Assembly (NCBI GenBank): GCA_028713125.1 | Contig: JAQTOU010000002.1 | Location: 665,574 to 729,573 of the forward strand | Source of the DNA: Elusimicrobiales bacterium | GTDB taxonomy: Bacteria > Elusimicrobiota > Elusimicrobia > Elusimicrobiales > UBA9959 | DNA length: 64,000 nt | Reading direction: 5' to 3' | In this document: positions 18,201 through 27,200 of the stretch, in pieces | Layout of the letters: the number at the start of each line of letters is the position of its first letter | How positions within the stretch are numbered: position 1 is the first letter of the stretch | Program-made: the position numbers and the translations under genes | The notes under the pieces: generated by a model | Databases searched by the model: none | What the model saw: only the letters and a program-made list of their open reading frames with translations | What the model was told of the DNA's origin: nothing

Positions 18201-21200
18201 CTTGCCGGCGCTGTCAGTGGGCGAAGGCACGGTAGCGGTATCGGGGACGACCCAGGCCAGCGCGATTTTGGGATATTTGCCTGCCGGGGTGCTTGAACTG
18301 GCCACATCCTTGAACGTGGCGGTGGCGTTGAAAGTGTCGAACGTCGCCATGGTGATGTTGTCCGGCCTGACCAGGCAGTTGCGGGGCAGGACCGTAATGG
18401 TGTTCGTTCCGCTGCTGATATTGTAAGCGCTATCGGCGCCGTCCTGGAAGGCCGCGTCCAGCTGCCACGGGCCGGAGACAGGGCCGGAGTTGTATTGGAA
18501 GAAAGCCTGGCCGTTGGCGTCCGTGGGAGCGGAGTCGACGCCGGCTCCCTTGTACGTGAAGTGTATTACCTTGCCGGGCACCGGAGTGAGTCCCCACTTG
18601 AGCGTGGCTGTTGCGTTGAAAAGCTCAAGGGCGGGCAAAGTGTTGCTGACCACGGTAAGGCCGGTGTTATGCTTCGCCACATTAACCCAGGCCGGGGTGG
18701 CGGAGGAGATGTAGATAGGGTCTCCGGCAAATGAAGCCGTGATAGCGTACGAGCCTGCGGCCGGCGGGCCTGTATAGGTGACCGTAGCCACTCCCAGCGC
18801 ATTGGTTACCGCGGATTTGCCGGTGGCGTTGAACATGAAATCCACTGTCCTGCCGGCCAGCAGGGTGCTGGGGGCGGAGGTCAGGTCCCGCAACGTTACT
18901 GTGGCTATGAACAGGGCGTCAACCTCCGTGTCCGGGTTCGGCAGGGCGATGCCTGAAAGGCGCCTGGTCACCGTTATCGTGGCCGAGGAAGTGGTGGGGT
19001 AGAAAGCGGAGTCGCCCGCAAAAGAGACGTCCAGCTGGAAGGTCCCGGTGGAGGCAGGGACGAAAGATTGGATCGCGATGCCGGCTGCGTCGGTGGCCGG
19101 TGTTCCTTTCAGTACCCCGTTATAGGTAAAGCTCACTGTTTTATTTGCGACCCCGACTCCGCTCTCTTTGCCTTTAAGGGTGGCGGTGGCGAAGAAGATA
19201 TTGTTGACGGTAACGGTTCCGTCGGGGGTGGCCAGCGTGGTGGAGGCTACGTCCACGGTGACGCTGTTGGCGTTGTCGCAGTACCCGGCATAGGTGTTGT
19301 CGCCGGGGTAGCAGGCCGTGTAGTTGTATATCCCGGTGCTCAGCGGGGCTGTAAAGACGGCGGAAGTCACTCCGGAAACATTGGTAGTTCCCGAATCGTT
19401 GAAGGTTCCCCCTCCCGTAAATACAAAGTTGATAAGGGCGAGGTTAATGCCTGAACCGGTTATATCGTCCGTCAGGGTGGCCTGCGCGACGAACTGGGCG
19501 CCCGCCGGCTGGTTGAGGATCGCCGTCCCGGTCACGTGCGTGGTTCTCTTTATTACATGCACCGGCAGCGACAGGTTGTACAGGGCGTAGGTAGCGTTCC
19601 CCTCGTAAGTGATATCGCAGGTGTAGTCGCTGGCTACGGCCTGCGCCGTGAAAGTGGCCGTAGCCACGCCGGAATCATTGGTAGTCCCGTAGCGGGTGAC
19701 GCCGTCGTAGACGAATTTTACGGGAACATTGACGCCGGTGCCCATGGGGATGGAAGCGCCCAGGGTGGGCGTATTGTCGCGCAGGGTAACGGTAGCCGTA
19801 AAGATGGTATTGGTGGGCGCTGTGGGCTCCGAGGTGGCGGAGAGCACGGTGCTGCGCTTGAGCACGTTAACCCCGACGTCGGCCGCCGTGACCGCTTCAT
19901 AAAGCGCGGTGCCGGCGAAGGCGGCCGTGTAGGATTTGGAGCCGGAAGAGGCAGGGGAGAGGAATACCTTTGTCGCCTGTCCGAGCGGCGAAGCGAGCGT
20001 GGCGCCGGTGCCTCCGATGTCCCCTTCCGCCCCCCCTCTGTGCAGGGTAAAGTTTATGGTCTGTCCTATCAGGCTCGCGAGGTTCGGCGGAGCGTCGGTA
20101 TCCGTTAAAGTGGCCGTAGAAGTGAAGTTGTCCAGGATATATACCGGATTGGCCGACACTGAAACAAGGGTGGTGCGGCGTTTGATGACCTGCACCCTGT
20201 TAGTGGGGTCAAGAGCGGTGGCCGCCAGGTCGTTTGCGTTGGTAGGCAGGTCCGCCGTGAAGCTGTAGTTCCCGGGCGTCTGGGGCGAGGTGAAGGTTAC
20301 CTGGGCAATGCCCTGGGCGTTCGTGACCGCGTTCGCGTCCGCATTGCCGGTGAAAGTGAAAGTAATGGTCCTTCCGGCGGCCGGCTCCTGCGCCGTGCCT
20401 ACCAGGACGTTCAGGGTGGCTTTCGCGGTAAAGTCGTTGCCAGCCGGCACATTGGTTACGGGGGTCCCTACGAGGAAGGTGGTGTTCTTCACGACCGAGA
20501 CCGTTCCCGACGGGACTAAGGAAGCGGCGTTATAGGCCGTATCTCCGGCGAAGGTAGCCGTATAATTGTAGGTGCCTACCGGCATGCCCGCGAAAGTATA
20601 CTGCGCGATGCCGCCGGCTACGGTCGTAACGGTCTGCGGCGCGCCGCCGTTGAAAGTTATTACAACGGATTTCCCGACCACGCCTATGTCGCCCTGGGAA
20701 GTGCTCTTCAGTTTCACTTTGATAGTGATCGGCATCTGCGCGCCTACTTCCAGCGGGTCGGAAGTCGCGGCGTCGATATCGGTGGGCCTGAGGCCTACGC
20801 GTAAAACACGCTGGACTTCCGCTGACTGCCAGTGTACAAATGAGGGCGTGGTCGCGAAATAGTAGTCGATGGGGTAATCGCCCTGCTCCGTAGGTGAATG
20901 GATAGTGGCAGTGGCTACGTTGACGGAATTAACCGTGCCCCAGTGTCCGCCATCCCAGGTTCGCGCCTCGGCGCAGGCGGGTAAGGTACAAGGGGTAGTC
21001 GACAACCTGTACCTTACCGGGATGTCTTTTAGCTTGCTATTAGGGTAAGGTCTGTTCCACCAATCCAATAGGGTGGCGGAAACCACGGTGTCCATGTCGG
21101 GATAGGTCTCTATTACTGCATCCATGCCAAATGTGGCCGGAGCTTGCTCGGTCCGTATTTTTCCCTCCTGGGGCACTGCCCAATTAGTACCTCCGGGTAA

Positions 21201-24200
21201 ACTGCTGGGGGCATATGTCTGGTTTCCGTCAAACCTGGCAGTAGCCGGGGTGGTCCCCGCAACCTCAAAGTAAGTGCCGGTAAACGGCGAGGAGGATGTG
21301 ACCTGGCCGAGCGGCGACGCCAGGGTGACGCCGGTAATGGTCGAGGCGTTTACGATGAAGCTTACCGTCAGCCCCGCGACGCCGATGTTGCCGGCCAGGG
21401 GGTCGAATACATATACCGTAGGGCTCTGTGGCCAGAAAGCGTAGTTCCAGGTCACCTCGCCGTTGCCGAGATTGGCGAGGACCGAGGTGGGCCGCGGATT
21501 GATCTTTATCGTTTTTACGGTCTGCTCGTTGACCTCGCTCGTGTCGTAGCTCGCGTTGCCTCCGTAAGTGCCGGAATAAAGGTAGCTGCCTGAAGAGATC
21601 CCCGCGTAAAATGAGGTGGTGGCAATGCCGACGGCGTCCGTCTGGACCGTATGGGTAGTGTTCGCGACCTTAAAATAAATATCCACCCATTGCGCGGCCA
21701 GCGCCTCGCCTGTCTTGCCGTCGACCAGGGTCCCCTTTATGGTAAAGGTGGATAGGGTGTAAGGCTCTCCGGCCGGGACGTCGACGGAGAAGATGACCGG
21801 GCGGCGTTTTACGGTAACGGTGCCCGTGCTCTGGCTGGCGCCGTAGGTCGAGTCACCCGGGAAGGAGGCAGTGTAGGTATAAGTCCCTACGATCAGCGGC
21901 GCGACCATTGAGGCCGTGGCGACTCCTACGCTCGTGACCGAATGAATGGTGCTTGTGGTGAATATGAAAGTTATTGACTTGGTAGAAGGCACCAGGGCGT
22001 TCCCCATCTCGATGTCACGCAATTTGGCCGTGCCTTCGAAGTTGAGCCCTACCACCGCGTCCGGCACGTCCAGCACTTCGAGCACGGTGGGCTTGAGCAC
22101 TACGCCCACGCTGCCTGAGCCGGAGCCGGGCTTGTAGAGAGCGTCACCGGCGTAAGACACCGTGTAGGAGAAAGTCCCGGTGCTGAGCGGTGCAAGGAAG
22201 GTCGTAGAGGCCACGCCTATCCCGTTGGTGACGGCGGTCTTGGTGAGAGAGAACACGAAGCTCAGCGTCTTGGTGGAAAGCGTTATGGCGCCGTCTTTCA
22301 TCAGGGCCGAAACGGTGATAGTGCTGCCGGCGGGGATAGAGGTAAGGTCCGCCGGTTCGATAGTGATGGTGCGCCTGTCCACCAGGACCGTGGAGGTGCT
22401 GCTGGTCCCGTTATAAAGGGAAGCTCCGGCGAAGGTGGCGCTGTAGGTATAGGTTCCCGTAGCGGTCGGCGCCGTAAAGATCGCGCTGGCCGTGCCGGTG
22501 GAATTTGTCAGCGTGGTTATAGTGAAAGGCTGGGAGGAGCCGCTGAACGAGAAAGTTATGGTGGATCCGGACAGGAAGGTTCCCAGGTCATAGTCGCTCA
22601 GGCGCGCGGTGACGGTAAAAGTATCCAGCGCCACGGCGTTCGGGATGTTCGAGGTCTGGAGCGCCGTATTGCGCTTGCCGGGGAGAACGACCTTACTTAT
22701 GGAGGCGGCTGAATAAAGGGAACTGCCCGCGTAGGAAGCGCTGATGGGGTAGCTGATAGTGCTGGCCAGCGTTAGATAGGTGGTGGAAGCGTAGCCGACC
22801 GAGTCAGTGTTAGCCGTCTTGGTATTTCCCATGAACAGGAAAGAAACCGTTTTTGTGGAAATTGTGGCGCCGGTGGTGAAATCCTTGAGCACAGCGGAGG
22901 CCGTGAAAGTGCTGTTGGCGGGCGGATTGTAGTCCGCCATCTCCAGCACTGTGGGGCGCACCGTAACGGTAACGGTATTGCTGCTGTAGGCGCCGCTATA
23001 GCTGGAGTTTCCGCCGAAAGTCGCGGAGTATGCGTAAGCCCCGGGCGTTGAAGAGGAGGTGTAGACTACGCGCGCCACTCCGGAACTGTCGGTAACGCCT
23101 GAAAGCGTATAGCTGGCGCTCTGCAGCGTGAAGCTTACGCTTTTGCTGATTATCGGCAGATCAGTGGCGATATCGGAGAGCGTGGCGGTCAGGGTGAAGG
23201 TCGAGATGGCGATAACCGAGACGGGGCCCAGTTCCAGTTTGGCGGGCCTGAGCACGGTCTCCACGCTGCCGTTGGCGGTAGCCGGCTTATAGAGGGCGTC
23301 CCCTGCGAAGGAGACGGAGTAATTGGAGGTCCCCGTGCTGAGCGGGGCCGCGAAGGAGGTGGAGGCCACGCCTATGCCGTTGGTGACGGCGTTCTTATTG
23401 GTAGAAGAGAAATTGAAAGTCAGTGTATAGGTTGAAAGCGTCGTCAGTCCGTCCGTCATCAGGGCTGAGGCGGTGAAAGTGCTGCCGGCCGGGATGGAGG
23501 TGAGGTCCCCGGGCAGGAGGGTTACGGTCCTCCGGCCAACCGCCACCATGGAGGTGTTCGTGTTGGCGTTGTATAGCGCGGTGCCGGTAAAGGAGGCGCT
23601 GTAAGTATAGTTCCCGGTAGAGACAGGCGCGGTAAAGTCCGCGCTGGCTATACCCGACGCATTAGTGAAGGCCGTGATCGTGAACGCGGAGGAGGAGCCG
23701 GTGAAAGAGAAAGTTATAGTGGAGCCGGCTATATAGGTCCCAAGGTCATAGTCGGCAAGCCGGGCCGTAACCGTAAAGGTGTCTTTCGCCACGGCGTTGA
23801 GGATATCAGAGGTTTGCAGCGCGGTATTGCGCTTGCCTGGGTAAACGGTCTTGTTAATAGAGGTTCCGGCGTATAGCGCGTCCCCGGCGTAGGAGGCGCT
23901 TATGGGGTAGCTTGCCGTGCTTGACAGCGTGACATAAGTGGCGGAGGCGTAGCCCACGGCGTTCGTGACCGGATTCTTTGTGGTCCCCATGAAGAGGAAA
24001 GAGATCGTCCTGGTCGAAAGCGTGACGCCGGTGGTGAAATCTTTAAGCACCGCGGAGGCCGTATAGGTGCTGCCGGCCGCCGGATAGAAATCCGCCATTT
24101 CGATCACGGTGGGGCGCAGCCCCACCGTGACGGTATCGCTGCTGGACGTGCCCGCATAGTTGCTGTTGCCGTAGAAAGTAGCGGAATAGGTGTAAGGGCC

Positions 24201-27200
24201 GGTCGTAGTGGAGGAGGGATATACGGCGGTGGCTATGCCGGAACCGTTGGTGACGGCCGAGACCGCGTAAGTGGCGCCCTGGAGAGTGAAACTGACGGCT
24301 TTTCCCGATACGCCCGTGGCCCAGAGCGAATCTATCAGGGTGGCTGAAATCGTGAAAGTGGAATTAGCGATGACGGAAACGGGGCCGAGGCTTATATTGG
24401 AGGGCCTGGAGCTGACGGCAAGCGTGGAGCTGGCCGACTGCGCTGAGTAGTTTGTGTCCCCGGCGAACTGGACCGTGTAGCCGTAAAGCCCGGTGGTGCT
24501 TATCGAGGCGAAAGGCCCGGCGGTAGCCAGGCCGGAGCCGTTAGTCGTCGCGGTCAGGGTGGAGCCGCGGAAGAAATAGGAAAGCTGCTTGGAGGCGACC
24601 GGCGCCCCGTCGTCGAAGAAGGTGGCGCTGAAAAAGACGGAGTCCCAGACGTATTTGGTCGAAGCTATAGCCGTCAGGGTGGGCGCGCGCCTGTTGACGG
24701 TGATCGTCCCGGTAGAGCTGGCGTATGAATACGCCTGGTCGCCGGCGAACTCCGCCGACCAGTTGAACGAGCCGGTGCTGGCGGGCGAGTCGAAGCCGGC
24801 GGAGGCCGAGCCCCCCCCGGCGGTCAGCGAATAGACGGTGGAGGACATGAAGACCAGCTTCAGGTTTTTGCCGTTCACCGGGGCGTTGGTTATGCCGTCC
24901 CGGAATTCGGCGGTGGCGGTAAGGGTGGAGCCCCATATGGACGTCTGCGGGAAGGCGGAGAGGTTTACCGGGCGCTGGGAAACCGATATGGTGGCGGTGC
25001 TGCCGCTCGCGTAATAAAGAGAGTTGCCGGCGAATTCCGCGTAGTAACTGTAGGTAGCCGCCACGCCTGTGCCGGGGTACACCGAATAGGCCCGCCCGGA
25101 GATCCCGCCGGAGGCGCCCGTGGTAGTGGACTGGAGCACGCCGTTATAGTTGAAAGATATGGTCTGGGTGCTTAAGTATTCTCCTGTCACGCCGTCTTTC
25201 AGGTCTGCTACCGCCTGCATGGAGTCGAAAGTGAACATGAACTTGGGATAGGCGGAAACCACAGCCGGCCGTTTGCCGAGGGTAACGGTGCCGGTGTCAT
25301 TGTCGGCCAGGTAGACTCCGTCCTGGTCGAAAGAAACGTAGAATTCGAAAGCGCCGGTGGAGAGGCCGGTCTGGTAAGTGACGGAGGCTACGCCCAGCGA
25401 GTTCGTGACGGCCGTCCGGGTGGAACCCAGGAAGCTGAAGGTTATTGTTTTCCCCGGCAGGGCCGCCGGTGTGAATGCCGTGTCCTTCAGTTCGGCTATG
25501 GCCGTGAAACTGGAGCTCAGCAGGGCGGTGGCGTCCGAGGCTGCCAGCGATACCGGGCGCCGGTCGATGGAAACCGAGCCCGTGGAATCCGCGAAGGTAT
25601 AGCCGGCGTCACCGGCAAAATAATAATAGCAGGTGGAGGCGCGGGGCAGGGAGCCTGAATTGAAGGACACCGTGGAGACGCCGCTGGCGTCCGTCAGGGC
25701 CGTAGCCGAAGAGCTTTCAAAGACGAAAACAATGGTTTTCCCCGCCACCTTCTGTGCATTATTGCCGTCGGAGAGGACCGCGCGGGCCTGGAAAGTGGCG
25801 TTCACGTAGCCCTGCAGAAGGTCGCCGGCCAGGCCCAGCGGCCGGCGGTTTACGGTCATGTTCCCGCTCCCGGTGCTGGCCGCGTAGGTCCCGTCGCCGG
25901 GGTAGGAGGCGGCGCAGGTGTAAGTCCCGGAGGAGTAAGGCGCGGAGAAGGTCGAGACCGCAATGCCCGAAGCGTCGGTGAAGGCCGTTTGGGTCGAACC
26001 CTGGAAGACGAAGCTTACGGTAGAGCCCTGGACCGGGATGACGCCGTCTAGAAGCGTGGCCTGGGCGGTGAACACGTCCTGGGCAAAGACAGTAAGGCCT
26101 GGGACTACAAGGCTGGTGATGCGCAGTCCGACCCCTATCAGGCTGGAGGCGCTCTTCTGGGCGTAAACCGGGCCGCCGGCATAAGAGGCGGTGTAAGGGT
26201 AGAACCCGACCGGTATGGGCGCCGTAAAGGTCACAGTGGCCACGCCTATCCCGTTGGTCACCGCGGTCTTTGTCGACCCCTCGAAAACAAAAGTGACGGT
26301 AGCGCCCGTTATCAGGTATTCGGTGGCAAAGTCCTTGAGGGTAGCCTTGGCGACGAAGTCGGCCCCTGAGTTGGTATTAACGTCCTCGGTGATAACGGAG
26401 GCGGGGCGCTGCGCCGCCGTCATGGTGCCGGTGGATGAGCTTGCCGAATATACGCCGTCCGTAGAGAAGGAGACGGAATATATATAAGTCCCCGTGGCCG
26501 CGGGCACGTAGAAACTGGTCGTTGCGGCCCCCAGGGAGTCCGTCAGCGCCGTCTTTGTGGAGCCGTTGAAGTAGAATGAAAGCGTTTTGCCCTGCAGATT
26601 ATCTCCCGTCGGAGTCCAGCTCAGGGAGGCCCTGGCCGCAAAGCTTCCGGGCGCTTCTCCCATCACGCCGCTGGCCGTGCCGCTTACCGGGGCGCCGAGA
26701 AGCGAAGTCCTGGAATCCAGCATTATGGTATCGGCGTTCTGATAGGTGCGGCCGGAGTTGTCGGTCACCTGCACATAGACCTGCTTGCTGCCGTCGCCGG
26801 CGGAAAGGACCCAGGCGGTAGTGGCCTGCGGCAGTTCAGTCGGCGACCAGCCGCCGCCGAGGTTCTTATACGCCAGGTTCTTTACTCCCGATTCTGAATC
26901 GGCGTAGGTCAGGGAAAGGGTGACATCCGTGCGGGGCGTGTAGGCATCGCCGTTGTTTATCGTTATGCTCCCGGTGGGATTGGTGAGGTCTATCTTGTAG
27001 ATCCCCGAGTAAGCGTAGCCGGTGTTGCCGGCGGTGTCCTCCACTTCCACGTGCAGGTACCATTGCCCGGCGCTCCCGATAGTGAAACTGGGGACCGCCG
27101 AGTCATTGCCCGAGATAGTGTAGTCCCAGGCCTGCCAGCCGGAGCCCGGCTTGTCGCTGGAAGTCGTCCAGCGGTACCTTACCCGTGAAAGCTTGGCGCC

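Larger units (their letters stand above)
9930..26720 (-). repeat. 57 tandem Ig-like modules
   Basis: I counted 57 modules by their starting motif (for example RRPVSL, KRNTAL, QRLTAI, MRPTSL) between about 26,720 and 9,930, an average period of ~295 bases (98 codons). The modules are divergent except within two recent four-module duplications. Module 20 (around 20.8-21.2 kb) is the most atypical. Confidence 0.85.

Noticed and set aside
9930..26720. CRISPR-like or satellite repeat array
   Set aside because: The period is a multiple of three, the repeats are divergent in DNA but conserved in protein, and one open frame runs through all of them.
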